Origin: Saccharothrix carnea
Lineage (GTDB): Bacteria > Actinomycetota > Actinomycetes > Mycobacteriales > Pseudonocardiaceae
Direction of reading: 5' to 3'
Length of the DNA: 64,000 nucleotides
NCBI RefSeq assembly: GCF_003014735.1
Contig: NZ_PYAX01000023.1
Span: 1-64,000 of the forward strand
The notes under the pieces were generated by a model. It saw only the letters and a program-made list of their open reading frames with translations, was not told the origin of the DNA and made no database searches. The position numbers and the translations under genes are program-made. Shown here in pieces: positions 18,077-26,227 of the stretch; position 1 is the first letter of the stretch, and each line of letters opens with the position of its first letter.

Positions 18077-19525
18077 ATGTCGTTGCACCGGCTCGCGTCG
18101 GGTGTGCTGCTGCCGGGGTTCCACGGGACCACCGCGCCGGACTGGCTGCTGAAGAGGGTGGCCGATGGGCTCGGCGGTGTCGTGCTGTTCGGGCGGAATG
18201 TGGTGACCGTCGACGGAGACGACAATCCAGCCCGAGATGCGCAGGTCAAAGCACTGAATGCACAGCTGCGAGGTGTGCGCGCGGACGTCGTGATCGGGAT
18301 CGACGAGGAGGGTGGTGACGTCACCCGGCTCGACGCGGGCCGCGGGTCGGAGGTGCCGGGCAACCACGCGTTGGGCGCGGCGGACGACGTGGGCCTGACC
18401 CGGGCGGTGGCGGCGTCGATCGGGGCGCGGCTGGCGGCGTGCGGGGTGAGCCTGAACCTGGCGCCTTCGGCCGACCTGGTGCTCACGCTGGACGACCCGG
18501 TGATCGGCGTTCGGTCGTTCGGGTCGGACCCGGTGGCGGCGGGCGCGCACGTGGCGGCGTTCGTGGAGGGCCTGCAGGCGGTCGGGGTGGCGGCGTGCGC
18601 CAAGCACTTCCCCGGCCACGGCGCGTCCACGGTGGACTCGCACGCGGCGCTGCCCGTGCTGCCGCGTTCGGTGGCGGAGTTGGCGTCGGTCGAGTTCGTG
18701 CCGTTCGAGGCGGCCGTGCGGGCGGGGGTGCGGTCGATCATGACCGGGCACCTGGTCGTGCCGGAGTGGGGTGAGGCGCCCGCGACGCTGAACCCGCGGG
18801 CGGTGCGCGTGCTGCGGGAGGACCTGGGGTTCACCGGGGCGGTGATCACCGACGGGCTGGACATGAAGGCCGTGGGCGGTGACCTCGCCGAGGGGTCCGT
18901 GCGGTCGCTGGCGGCCGGGGTGGACGCGTTGTGCCTGGGTGGCGAGCCGTTGGACGACGACGGTCTGCAGTGGCTGATCGACAGCATCGTGGCGGCTGTG
19001 GAGTCGGGCGCGCTCCCGCCGGAGCGGCTGGAGGAGGCGGCGCGGCGGACGGCCGCGCTGGGTGCTCCGGCGGGCGCGGTGGACGCGCACGACCCGTCGT
19101 TGGGGCTGGTCGCGGCGCGGCGGGCGGTGGAGGTGCGGGGCACGTTGGCGCTGTCCGGGCCGCCGGTGGTGGTGGACCTGGCGGTGGAGCCGTCGATCGC
19201 GGTCGGTGACGTGCCGTGGGGTCTCGGCCCGTACTTGGCGGAGCTCGTGCCGGGTACCTCGGTGGTGGCGTCGACGTCCGCGGACGAGATCGCGGCGCTG
19301 GCCGGCGGGCGTCCGGTCGTGGTGGTGACGCGTGAGGCACACCGCCATCCGTGGGCTCGCGAGCTGGTGTCCGCACTCGCTACTATTGGTCTAGACCTTG
19401 TGCACGTCGAGACCGGCGTGCCGGGGCCGGACCTGGGCGCCGTCGCCCGCGTGGACACCCACGGCGGTGCACGGGTGTGCCTGCGAGCCGCGGCGGAGCG
19501 CATCGCCGACGCCCTTCAGACCTGA
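18077..19525 (+). CDS. Glycoside hydrolase family 3, probable beta-N-acetylhexosaminidase
   Basis: A 482-residue GH3 enzyme without a signal peptide, so it probably acts in the cytoplasm on imported chitobiose. NagZ-like hallmarks are present: GIDEEGGDVTRL, the KHFPGHGASTVDSHAALP loop carrying the His-Asp acid/base pair, and ITDGLDMKAV with the nucleophile Asp. A C-terminal domain of about 130 residues follows the barrel. It is encoded right after the importer permeases, which fits intracellular hydrolysis to GlcNAc. A dre-like palindrome lies within its C-terminal codons. Confidence 0.88.
   Translation: MSLHRLASGVLLPGFHGTTAPDWLLKRVADGLGGVVLFGRNVVTVDGDDNPARDAQVKALNAQLRGVRADVVIGIDEEGGDVTRLDAGRGSEVPGNHALGAADDVGLTRAVAASIGARLAACGVSLNLAPSADLVLTLDDPVIGVRSFGSDPVAAGAHVAAFVEGLQAVGVAACAKHFPGHGASTVDSHAALPVLPRSVAELASVEFVPFEAAVRAGVRSIMTGHLVVPEWGEAPATLNPRAVRVLREDLGFTGAVITDGLDMKAVGGDLAEGSVRSLAAGVDALCLGGEPLDDDGLQWLIDSIVAAVESGALPPERLEEAARRTAALGAPAGAVDAHDPSLGLVAARRAVEVRGTLALSGPPVVVDLAVEPSIAVGDVPWGLGPYLAELVPGTSVVASTSADEIAALAGGRPVVVVTREAHRHPWARELVSALATIGLDLVHVETGVPGPDLGAVARVDTHGGARVCLRAAAERIADALQT
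19386..19399. promoter_or_regulatory. dre-like DasR operator inside the GH3 gene
   Basis: TTGGTCTAGACCTT contains the perfect palindrome GGTCTAGACC (19388-19397), the core of the DasR consensus. It is about 150 bases upstream of the SIS-domain gene and may control a secondary promoter for it. Confidence 0.7.
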
Positions 19526-19545
19526 ACGGACAGGGGAAACTTGCG

Positions 19546-20589
19546 ATGACCGACCACCAGCCCGGCGGGCACATGGCGGCCGAGATCGACCAGCAGCCGG
19601 CGATCTTCGCCGACCTGCACGCGCGGCGGGACGCCATCGCGTCGGTCGCCTCGGTGATCGCCGAGCGCCGGCCGCGGTTCGTGCTGCTGGCCGCGCGCGG
19701 GTCGAGCGACCACGCGGCGCTGTACGCGAAGTACCTGACCGAGGTGTTGCTGGAGCTGCCCGCCGGGCTGGTGTCCCCGTCCACGACCACGCTGTACGGT
19801 GCCCAGCCCGACCTGCGGGACGTGCTGCTGGTGACGGTGTCGCAGTCGGGCGGGTCGCCGGACCTGCTCGAGGTGACCGAGTCGGCGCGGGCCCGCGGTG
19901 CGTTGACGGTGGCGGTGACGAACACGGCGTCGTCGCCGCTGAACGCCGCCGCCGAGCTGTCGGTGGACGTCGGCGCGGGCGTCGAGCAGGCCGTGGCGGC
20001 GACGAAGACGTACTCGGCGACGTTGCTGGCGCTGTACCTGCTGGTGGACGCGATCCGGGGCGGTGACGGCTCGGCCGCCGCCGGGCTCGGTGACCTGGCG
20101 CGGGCGACGCTGGACTCGTCGGCGGACGCGGTGACCGAGGCGGTGCGGCGGTACCGGTTCGTGGACCGGGTGCTGACCACCGGGCGCGGCTACTCGCTGC
20201 CGACGGCGCTGGAGTCGGCGCTGAAGCTGGCGGAGACGTCCTACCTGGCGGCGCGGGCGTACAGCGGGGCGGACCTGCTGCACGGGCCGGTGGCGGCGGT
20301 GGACGCGGAGACGGCCGTGCTGGCGGTGACCAGTGCCGGCAAGGGCGGTGACGCGCTGCACGACGTGCTGGACGCCGTGCACGGGCGTGGCGCGGACGTG
20401 CTGGCGGTCGGTTCGGCGTCGGACAAGGTGTCCGCCGCCCTGCGCATCCCGGTGGCCGAGACCTCGGAGGAGGTCGCCCCGATCCTGGAGATCCTGCCGA
20501 TCCAGCGCCTGGCCCACGGCCTGGCCCTGGCCCGCGGCGGCGACCCGGACAACCCGCGCGGCCTGAACAAGGTCACCCGCACCCGCTGA
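19546..20589 (+). CDS. SIS-domain aminosugar deaminase/isomerase (GlmS C-terminal-like)
   Basis: A 347-residue protein with two SIS domains, homologous to the isomerase half of GlmS but lacking the glutaminase half. SIS motifs are LLAARGSSDHAALYAKYL, VSQSGGSPDLLEV, TAAVA-type segment AVAATKTYSATLLALYLL, and the C-terminal RLAHGLALARGGDPDNPRGLNKVTRT (given in parts: RGGDPDNPRGLNKVT). The family (NagB-II/AgaS) deaminates and isomerises GlcN-6-P to Fru-6-P. With NagA nearby it would complete GlcNAc-6-P catabolism. A dre-like site lies 150 bases upstream. Confidence 0.88.
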   Translation: MTDHQPGGHMAAEIDQQPAIFADLHARRDAIASVASVIAERRPRFVLLAARGSSDHAALYAKYLTEVLLELPAGLVSPSTTTLYGAQPDLRDVLLVTVSQSGGSPDLLEVTESARARGALTVAVTNTASSPLNAAAELSVDVGAGVEQAVAATKTYSATLLALYLLVDAIRGGDGSAAAGLGDLARATLDSSADAVTEAVRRYRFVDRVLTTGRGYSLPTALESALKLAETSYLAARAYSGADLLHGPVAAVDAETAVLAVTSAGKGGDALHDVLDAVHGRGADVLAVGSASDKVSAALRIPVAETSEEVAPILEILPIQRLAHGLALARGGDPDNPRGLNKVTRTR

Positions 20590-20682
20590 CCCCCGCGAGA
20601 GTCGTCCCTTCACCTCGCGCGTGTCCTACGTTCGGAACGCGCGTGTCCTACGTTCGGAACACCTGAATTCAACGCTCAGAAC
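20586..20682. repeat. Modular 3'-end repeat, copy 1
   Basis: Begins at the SIS-gene stop codon. It contains two exact copies of GCGTGTCCTACGTTCGGAAC (20619-20638 and 20641-20660) and one related unit ACCTGAATTCAACGCTCAGA (20661-20680), preceded by GCGAGAGTCGTCCCTTCACC. It is about 90% identical, in opposite orientation, to copy 2 at 22804-22897 (hand alignment). It lies between convergent genes. Confidence 0.85.
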
Positions 20683-20728
20683 ACGGGAAGAGGCCCGAGG
20701 GGTGATCCCCCCGGGCCTCTTCCCCGTG
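20683..20728. terminator. Strong bidirectional terminator hairpin
   Basis: CACGGGAAGAGGCCCG pairs with CGGGCCTCTTCCCCGTG with one bulged base, around a short G/C-rich loop. It separates the convergent SIS-domain gene and nagA. Confidence 0.88.
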
Positions 20729-20731
20729 CGG

Positions 20732-21931
20732 CTACTGGCCGGCGGCGGCCAGGCCGACCGCGGCGTTCTCGTACGCCGCCTCACGGTCGAACACGACCTC
20801 GCCGTCGACCCACACCTTGCGCGGCCGGAGGTCGTCGTCCCACCAGACGAGATCCGCCACGGCGCCGGGCTCCAGCCGGCCCAGCGTGGGCTCGCCGATC
20901 GCGTCGGCCGGGACGACGGTGGCCGACGCGAGGGCGTCCGCCGGGTCCACGCCCACCGACACGATGTTGCGCACGGCCCGGTCCAGCGTCAACGCGCTGC
21001 CCGCGATCGTGCCCTCCGGCGAACGCGGCACGCCGTCCTCGGTCAGCAGCACGTCCAGGCCGCTGAGCTGGTACCGGCCAGGCGGCATGCCCGCGGCGGC
21101 CATGGCGTCCGTGACCAGCGCGACCCGGTGACCGGCGGCGTTGAACACCAGCCGGCAGACGTCCGGGCCGACGTGCGAGAGGTCCGCGATCAGGCCCAAC
21201 GTGAACCGGTCGTCCACCAGCGCCACCCCCGGCACGCCCGGCTCGCGGTGGCCGAGCGGGCGCTGGGCGTTGAACAGGTGCGTCACCATGCGGGCGCCCG
21301 CCTCGGCGGCGGCCCTGGTCTGCTCACCCGTCGCGTCGCTGTGCCCGACCGCGACCAGCACGCCCGCCTCCGCCAGCCTGCGCACGGCCTCCAGGCCGCC
21401 CGGCTGCTCGGGCGCGAGCGTGACCATGCGCAACCCGCGGCGCAGCACCTCGTCGCCCAGCAGCACGTCGATCTCCGCCGCGCCGGGCGCCACCATCAGC
21501 GCCGGGTCGTGCACGCCCGCGCGTTTCGGCGACAGGAACGGCCCTTCCAGGTGCACGCCGAGCGGCTTGGCGCCCGCGTGCGGCGGCAGGGTGGCCGACG
21601 CCGCCAGCACGGCGTGCGCCTGACGCACCGCGACGGGCACGGGTGCGGTGATCAGGGTCGGCAGGAAACGGGTCACCCCCGATCGTGGGAGCGCTCTCGC
21701 CACCGCGGCCATGCCCTCGGGGTCCACCTCGGCGAAGTCGACCCCGACCGCCCCGTTGACCTGCACGTCCACCAGGCCCGGGGTGAGCAGGCCGTCGGTC
21801 AGCACCTCGGCGCCGTCGGGTGGTGAACCCGCGACGACCTCCACGATCCGGCCTGCCCTGAACCTCAGGCTGACGGGACCGGTGATGGTCCGACCGAGCA
21901 GTGCTCGCGGAGCTGCGACAACCGTGTCCAA
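20732..21931 (-). CDS. nagA: N-acetylglucosamine-6-phosphate deacetylase NagA
   Basis: Amidohydrolase that removes acetate from GlcNAc-6-P to give GlcN-6-P. The 399-residue protein has the N-terminal strand PGLVDVQVNGAVGVDF, where the usual metal-binding HxH is replaced by QxN as in Escherichia coli NagA. Other key blocks are GVHLEGPFLSPKRAGVHD (metal Glu), VGHSDAT, THLFNAQRPLGHREPG and LVTDAMAAAGM (catalytic Asp). A dre-like palindrome lies 12 bases before the start. It is divergent from the GntR/FCD gene and belongs with the importer, GH3 and SIS genes. Confidence 0.95.
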   Translation of the reverse strand: MDTVVAAPRALLGRTITGPVSLRFRAGRIVEVVAGSPPDGAEVLTDGLLTPGLVDVQVNGAVGVDFAEVDPEGMAAVARALPRSGVTRFLPTLITAPVPVAVRQAHAVLAASATLPPHAGAKPLGVHLEGPFLSPKRAGVHDPALMVAPGAAEIDVLLGDEVLRRGLRMVTLAPEQPGGLEAVRRLAEAGVLVAVGHSDATGEQTRAAAEAGARMVTHLFNAQRPLGHREPGVPGVALVDDRFTLGLIADLSHVGPDVCRLVFNAAGHRVALVTDAMAAAGMPPGRYQLSGLDVLLTEDGVPRSPEGTIAGSALTLDRAVRNIVSVGVDPADALASATVVPADAIGEPTLGRLEPGAVADLVWWDDDLRPRKVWVDGEVVFDREAAYENAAVGLAAAGQ

Positions 21932-21943
21932 GGTCCCTCCTCA

Positions 21944-21959
21944 AATGGTCCAGACCATT
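21944..21959. promoter_or_regulatory. dre-like DasR operator before nagA
   Basis: AATGGTCCAGACCATT is a palindrome apart from its central CA and matches the DasR consensus (A/C)TGGTCTAGACCA at all but one or two positions. It lies just upstream of the nagA ATG and would block its transcription. Confidence 0.8.
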
Positions 21960-21990
21960 ATGGCCGGAAGTGGTGTACGGCGTCACGTGT

Positions 21991-22005
21991 GGTTATAAGA
22001 TAACC
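21991..22005. promoter_or_regulatory. AT-rich palindrome GGTTATAAGATAACC
   Basis: Perfect 6+3+6 inverted repeat in the nagA/GntR divergent intergenic region. It is unlike the dre sites and is a candidate operator or -10 region for either gene. Confidence 0.45.
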
Positions 22006-22125
22006 GAATAGAGTAAGGATGAGTGAATGTTTCGCTGCACGGCGAGGTGGGCCGCGCGGCGCTTCGGCGTGGCCCATACTTGGCGGCCAGACATCCGAGG
22101 TTTAGCTGACGAGTCGAGGGCCGCC

Positions 22126-22800
22126 GTGGCAGTTACCGACGACGCCATCCTGCGCGTCAAGGAGATGATCGTCTCGGGCGAGCTGAAGCCCGGCGACCGG
22201 CTGCCGCGGGAGGCCGACCTGGCCGAGCGGCTCGGGCTCTCGCGGAACTCGCTGCGTGAGGCGGTCAAGGCGTTGTCGCTGGTCAGGGTGCTGGACGTGC
22301 GGCAGGGCGACGGCACGTACGTGTCCAGCCTGCGTGCCGACGACCTGCTCGGCGCGCTGTCGTTCGTGCTGGACCTGCACCGCGGTGAGGACTCCGTGCT
22401 GGAGGTCCTGCAGGTGCGCCGCATCCTCGAACCGGCCGCGGCGGCGATGGCGGCGCAGCGCGTCGGACCGGACGAGCTGGCGGCGCTGCGGGCGTTGTGC
22501 GACGCGGCCGAGTCCGCCCGGTCGGTGGAGGAGCTGGTCGAGCACGACCTGGAGTTCCACCGGGCCATCGCCCAGGGCTCCGGCAACGCCTACCTCGCCC
22601 AACTGCTGGACACGCTCGCCGGACCGACCGTCCGGGTCCGCATCTGGCGCGGCATCACGCAGGGCGGCGCGGTCGACCGGACCGTCGCCGAGCACCGCGC
22701 CATCGTCGACGCCCTGGCCGCCCACCAGCCGGAACTGGCCCGCGCCTGGTCGACGGTGCACGTGGCGGGCGTCGAGCAGTGGCTCTCCGACCTCGCCTGA
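22126..22800 (+). CDS. GntR-family regulator with FCD (FadR C-terminal) domain
   Basis: A 224-residue repressor-type protein. The N-terminal winged HTH is ILRVKEMIVSGELKPGDRLPREADLAERLGLSRNSLREAVKAL (quoted in part: LAERLGLSRNSLREAVKAL). The FCD domain follows with metal-site residues in EHDLEFHRAIAQGSGN and the C-terminal VAEHRAIVDALAAHQ. FCD regulators usually sense sugar acids. The GTG at 22126 has CGAGGG five bases upstream; a longer in-frame start at 22027 is less likely. It faces the fucose-type operon end-to-end, and its upstream region shares the half-site ACATCCGA with that operon's promoter, so it is the best candidate regulator. Confidence 0.88.
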   Translation: MAVTDDAILRVKEMIVSGELKPGDRLPREADLAERLGLSRNSLREAVKALSLVRVLDVRQGDGTYVSSLRADDLLGALSFVLDLHRGEDSVLEVLQVRRILEPAAAAMAAQRVGPDELAALRALCDAAESARSVEELVEHDLEFHRAIAQGSGNAYLAQLLDTLAGPTVRVRIWRGITQGGAVDRTVAEHRAIVDALAAHQPELARAWSTVHVAGVEQWLSDLA

Positions 22801-22803
22801 CCG

Positions 22804-22897
22804 TTCCGAGCGTTCAACTCGGGTGTTCCGAACGTAGGACACGCGTGTTCCGAACGCAGGACACGCGCGAGGTGAAGGGACGACTCTCGCGGGTCAG
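22804..22897. repeat. Modular 3'-end repeat, copy 2 (inverted relative to copy 1)
   Basis: Contains the reverse complement of the unit of copy 1 exactly at 22825-22844 and with one change at 22847-22866, followed by GGTGAAGGGACGACTCTCGC. It lies between the convergent GntR/FCD gene and the aldo/keto reductase gene and includes the stop codon region of the latter. Copies 1 and 2 flank nagA and the GntR/FCD gene. Confidence 0.85.
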
Positions 22898-23811
22898 AGG
22901 AGGGATAGGTCGTGCCAGAGGGTGTCGGGGATCGGGGTGGAGGCGGCGGAGGCGTTGGCGCGCATCTCCGCGGCCGTGCGGACGCCCAGCAGGACCGAGA
23001 CCACGGCCGGGTGCTGGGCGGGGAAGGACACGGCGGCCTGCGGCAGTGTCACGCCGTGGCGCGCGCAGACCGCGGCGATCTGACGGGCCCGCTGGACCAG
23101 CGACTCCGGCGCGGCCCGGTAGTCGTAGGTGTCGCCGACCTCGGGCCGGGCCAGCAGCCCGGAGTTGAACACCCCCGCCGCCACCACCGACACCCCGCGT
23201 GACGCGCACAGGTCCAGCAGCGGCGCACCCGTCTGCTCCAGCACGGTGTACCGCCCGGCCAGCAGCACCACGTCCAGGTCGGTCTCCCGGACGAACCGCG
23301 CGGGCATCTCCCACTGGTTCATCCCGACGCCGACCGCGCTGATCACCCCTTCGGACCGCAGCGCCAGCAGCGCGGGCACCGCCTCCGACACCGCCTGCTC
23401 CCAGTGCGCGTCCGGGTCGTGCAGGTACACCACGTCCACCCGGTCCAGCCCGAGACGGTCCAAAGAGGACTCCAACGACCGCCGCACGCCGTCCGCGCCG
23501 AAGTCCCACCGCCGCCACGCCGTCGCGGGCACGGCGAACCCGTTCGCCCGGTCGTCACCGTCGCCGAACCCCGGCTCGAGCACCCGGCCGACCTTCGTGG
23601 ACACGACGAACGACTCGCGCGGCCGACCGGCGAGGAACGCGCCGATCCGCCGCTCGGACAACCCGAGCCCGTAGTGCGGCGCGGTGTCGAAGTACCGGAC
23701 ACCGGCGTCCCAAGCGGCCTCCAGCGCGCCGAACGCGTCCTCGTCGGACACCTCCGCGTACAGGTTGCCGATCGGCCCGCCGCCGAAACCCAACGGGGAC
23801 AGCGTGATCAC
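22894..23811 (-). CDS. Aldo/keto reductase, probable L-fucose (aldose) dehydrogenase
   Basis: A 305-residue NAD(P)-dependent aldo/keto reductase of the D-threo-aldose 1-dehydrogenase/L-fucose dehydrogenase group. The catalytic tetrad is visible: Asp and Tyr in YFDTAPHYGLG, Lys in VVSTKVGR and His in VVYLHDPD. It would oxidise L-fucose to the fuconolactone, the first step of the non-phosphorylative pathway. The GTG start overlaps the permease stop as GTGA. It is the last gene of the minus-strand operon whose other enzymes act on L-fuconate. Confidence 0.85.
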   Translation of the reverse strand: MITLSPLGFGGGPIGNLYAEVSDEDAFGALEAAWDAGVRYFDTAPHYGLGLSERRIGAFLAGRPRESFVVSTKVGRVLEPGFGDGDDRANGFAVPATAWRRWDFGADGVRRSLESSLDRLGLDRVDVVYLHDPDAHWEQAVSEAVPALLALRSEGVISAVGVGMNQWEMPARFVRETDLDVVLLAGRYTVLEQTGAPLLDLCASRGVSVVAAGVFNSGLLARPEVGDTYDYRAAPESLVQRARQIAAVCARHGVTLPQAAVSFPAQHPAVVSVLLGVRTAAEMRANASAASTPIPDTLWHDLSLL

Positions 23812-24773
23812 TCCTGCGCCTTTCCCGTGGCGAACCGGGTCACCACCAGTGCCACGATGATCACCGCGCCGTACGACGCGTTGATGTAGAACCCGCTGAC
23901 GCTGAGCAGCCGCAGGATGTTCTCCACCAGCCCGAGCATCAGCACACCCGACAGCGCGCCGAACAGCGTGCCGCGCCCGCCCTGCAACGAGATGCCGCCG
24001 ATCACCGCCGCCGCGAACACCTTGAAGATCATCCCGTCGCCCTGGGTCACCGCGACCGTGCCCAGCCGCCCGGTCATCAGGATGCCCGCCACCGCCGCCA
24101 GCACACCACCGATGACCAGCACCGCCCACACCACCCGGTCCACCCGGATGCCGGCGGCCAGCGCGGCCTCCTTGTTGCCGCCCACCGCGTACAGCGCGCG
24201 CCCGACCCGCAGGTAGCTCAACGCCGAGATCCCCGCCGCGAACAGCAGCACGCAGATCCACACCGCCGCGGGCAGCCCCAGCCACGTCGCCGCGCCCAGG
24301 TACAGGAACGACGCGGGCACGTCGAACAGCGTCTGCCCCCTGGTCAGCGCCTCCTGCAACCCGCGCAGCATGGTCAACATCCCGAGCGTCACCATGAACC
24401 CGGACAGGCCGAGCTTGAGGATCAGCAACCCGTTGAGCCCGCCGACCAGCGCGCCCACCAGCAGGCACACCGGGATCGCCGTCCACGCGCCCAGCTCCAC
24501 CCCGAGCCCGTTGGACGACGCCGGGATGACCAGCGCGATCGCCAGCGCGGGCGCGATGCCGATGGTCGACTCCAGCGACAGGTCCATCTTGCCGACGATC
24601 AGGATCAACGCCTGCCCCAGCACCAGCAGCGACAGCTCGCTCTGCTGCTGCAGCACGGCGACCAGGTTGTCCGCGGTGAGGAAGATCGGGCTGACCACCG
24701 CGCCGACGACCAGCAGCACCACGATCGCCGGCACCAGCGCCAGGTGCTGGTAGCGCCCCAGCCGCCCGGTCAC
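23808..24773 (-). CDS. Ribose/xylose-type ABC transporter permease (CUT2)
   Basis: A 321-residue membrane protein with eight to ten hydrophobic helices and the RbsC/BPD_transp_2 features: GQALILIVGKMDLSLES, GGLNGLLILKLGLSGFMVTLG, YAVGGNKEAALAAGIRVDRV and AAVIGGISLQGGRGTLFGA. CUT2 systems use a single permease gene as homodimer. The GTG start overlaps the ATPase stop (GTGA). Together with the ATPase and binding protein it imports the pathway's sugar, inferred to be L-fucose or a similar 6-deoxy or C6 aldose. Confidence 0.93.
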   Translation of the reverse strand: MTGRLGRYQHLALVPAIVVLLVVGAVVSPIFLTADNLVAVLQQQSELSLLVLGQALILIVGKMDLSLESTIGIAPALAIALVIPASSNGLGVELGAWTAIPVCLLVGALVGGLNGLLILKLGLSGFMVTLGMLTMLRGLQEALTRGQTLFDVPASFLYLGAATWLGLPAAVWICVLLFAAGISALSYLRVGRALYAVGGNKEAALAAGIRVDRVVWAVLVIGGVLAAVAGILMTGRLGTVAVTQGDGMIFKVFAAAVIGGISLQGGRGTLFGALSGVLMLGLVENILRLLSVSGFYINASYGAVIIVALVVTRFATGKAQE

Positions 24774-26227
24774 CGCCCCATCCCTTCCACCGCGGCGATC
24801 AGCTCCTGGTCCGACCAGCCGCGCCCGAACTCGCGCACCACCCGGCCGTGGAACAGCACCAGCACCCGGTCGCACGCCCGCAGGTCGTCCAGCTCGTCGG
24901 ACACCACGACCGCCGCCGTGCCCGCCCGCGCCCGCGCGTCCACCACGCCGAGCAGCGACTCCTTGGACTTCACGTCCACCCCCGCGGTCGGGTTGATCAG
25001 CACCAGCACCGCCGGGTCGGCGGCCAGCGCCCTGGCCAGCACGACCTTCTGCTGGTTGCCGCCGGACAGGTCGGACACCGGCTGCCCCGGGCCGTCTGCC
25101 TTGATGTCGTAGGACGTGATCGCGGCCTGTCCCGCGCGGTGCAGCGCCGCGCGCCGCACCACCCGGTCCAGCACGCTCAGCCGCGCGTTCTCCGCCACGC
25201 TCAGGTTCAGCACCAGCCCCTGGTGGTGGCGGTCGCGCGGCACGCACCCGACACCCGCGCGCAGCGCGCTCGGCACGTCCTTCACCGGCACACCGCGCAC
25301 GGTCACCGTCCCGGCCGAAGCGCGCCGCAGCCCGTACACGGTCTCCGCGAGCTGGTGCTTGCCGCTGGACGCGCTGCCCGCCAGCCCCACGACCTCGCCC
25401 GCGCGCACGGTCAGCGACACGTCGGCGAACGCATCACCGGACAGCTCCCGCACGGCCAGCACCTCCTCCCCCACCGCGCCGCGCCCCGACGCGCCGGGCA
25501 CCGCCAACCCGCCCGGGTCACCGGTCATCGCCTCGATCAGCCGAGGTTCGGGCAGGTCGGCCACCGGCGCGGTCACCACGTGCCGCGCGTCCCGGTACAC
25601 CGTCACGGTCTGGCACACCTCGTAGACCTCCTGGAGGTGGTGCGAGATGAACAGGAACGCCACCCCGCCGGCGCGCAGCGACCGCATCCGCTCGAACAGC
25701 CGCTCGATCGCCGGACCGTCGAGCTGCGCGGTCGGCTCGTCCAGCACGATCAGCCGCGCGCCGGTCGACAGGGCACGCGCGATCTCCACCAGCTGCCGCT
25801 GCTCCACGGTCAGGTCGGCCACCCGCGCGGCCGGCGACACCGCCACGTCGTACTGCTCCAGCAGCTCCGCGGCCCGCCGCCGCAGCCGTGACCAGCGCAC
25901 CACCGCGCCCTGCCGGTTGAGGAACAGGTTCTCCGCCACCGACAGGTCCGGCACCACCGTGGACCGCTGGTAGACGCACGACACCCGGGCCCGCCACGCC
26001 GCCCGGTCGGCCACCGGTGGCGCGGGCGCGCCGAAGAACCGCACCTCGCCCGCGTCCGGCACGCGCATCCCGGTCAGCACCGACACCAGCGTCGACTTGC
26101 CCGCGCCGTTGCGGCCGACGAGCGCGTGCGTCTCCCCCTCACGCACCCGGATGCCCACGTCGGCCAGCGCGACCGTGCGCCCGAACCGCACGTCGACGCC
26201 CGCCGCCTCGACCGCGAACGCGGGCAT
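24770..26227 (-). CDS. Sugar ABC transporter ATP-binding protein with two ABC domains (RbsA/XylG-type)
   Basis: A 485-residue duplicated ATPase. Domain 1 (about 1-240) has Walker A GRNGAGKST, a degenerate signature LTVEQRQLVEIARAL and Walker B LIVLDEPTAQLD. Domain 2 has the degenerate Walker A GSASSGKHQ and a canonical signature LSGGNQQKVVLARAL. This asymmetry is normal for CUT2 ATPases. The ATG overlaps the stop of the binding-protein gene (TGATG). It energises the adjacent permease. Confidence 0.94.
   Translation of the reverse strand: MPAFAVEAAGVDVRFGRTVALADVGIRVREGETHALVGRNGAGKSTLVSVLTGMRVPDAGEVRFFGAPAPPVADRAAWRARVSCVYQRSTVVPDLSVAENLFLNRQGAVVRWSRLRRRAAELLEQYDVAVSPAARVADLTVEQRQLVEIARALSTGARLIVLDEPTAQLDGPAIERLFERMRSLRAGGVAFLFISHHLQEVYEVCQTVTVYRDARHVVTAPVADLPEPRLIEAMTGDPGGLAVPGASGRGAVGEEVLAVRELSGDAFADVSLTVRAGEVVGLAGSASSGKHQLAETVYGLRRASAGTVTVRGVPVKDVPSALRAGVGCVPRDRHHQGLVLNLSVAENARLSVLDRVVRRAALHRAGQAAITSYDIKADGPGQPVSDLSGGNQQKVVLARALAADPAVLVLINPTAGVDVKSKESLLGVVDARARAGTAAVVVSDELDDLRACDRVLVLFHGRVVREFGRGWSDQELIAAVEGMGR

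Noticed and set aside
17114..19348. Minus-strand open frame of more than 700 codons opposite the permease and GH3 genes
   Set aside because: It is Arg/His/Gln-rich, resembles no protein and mirrors the GC3 pattern of the real genes on the other strand. The same applies to long frames at 1058-2851, 12451-13171, 32451-34301 and 50219-52495.
20732..21931. Apparent loss of the metal-binding HxH in NagA
   Set aside because: The QxN replacement (DVQVNG) is also found in Escherichia coli NagA, which is active with one metal.
24770..26227. Degenerate Walker A in the second domain and degenerate signature in the first domain of the CUT2 ATPase
   Set aside because: This asymmetry is the normal condition in RbsA/XylG-type proteins, not a sign of decay.
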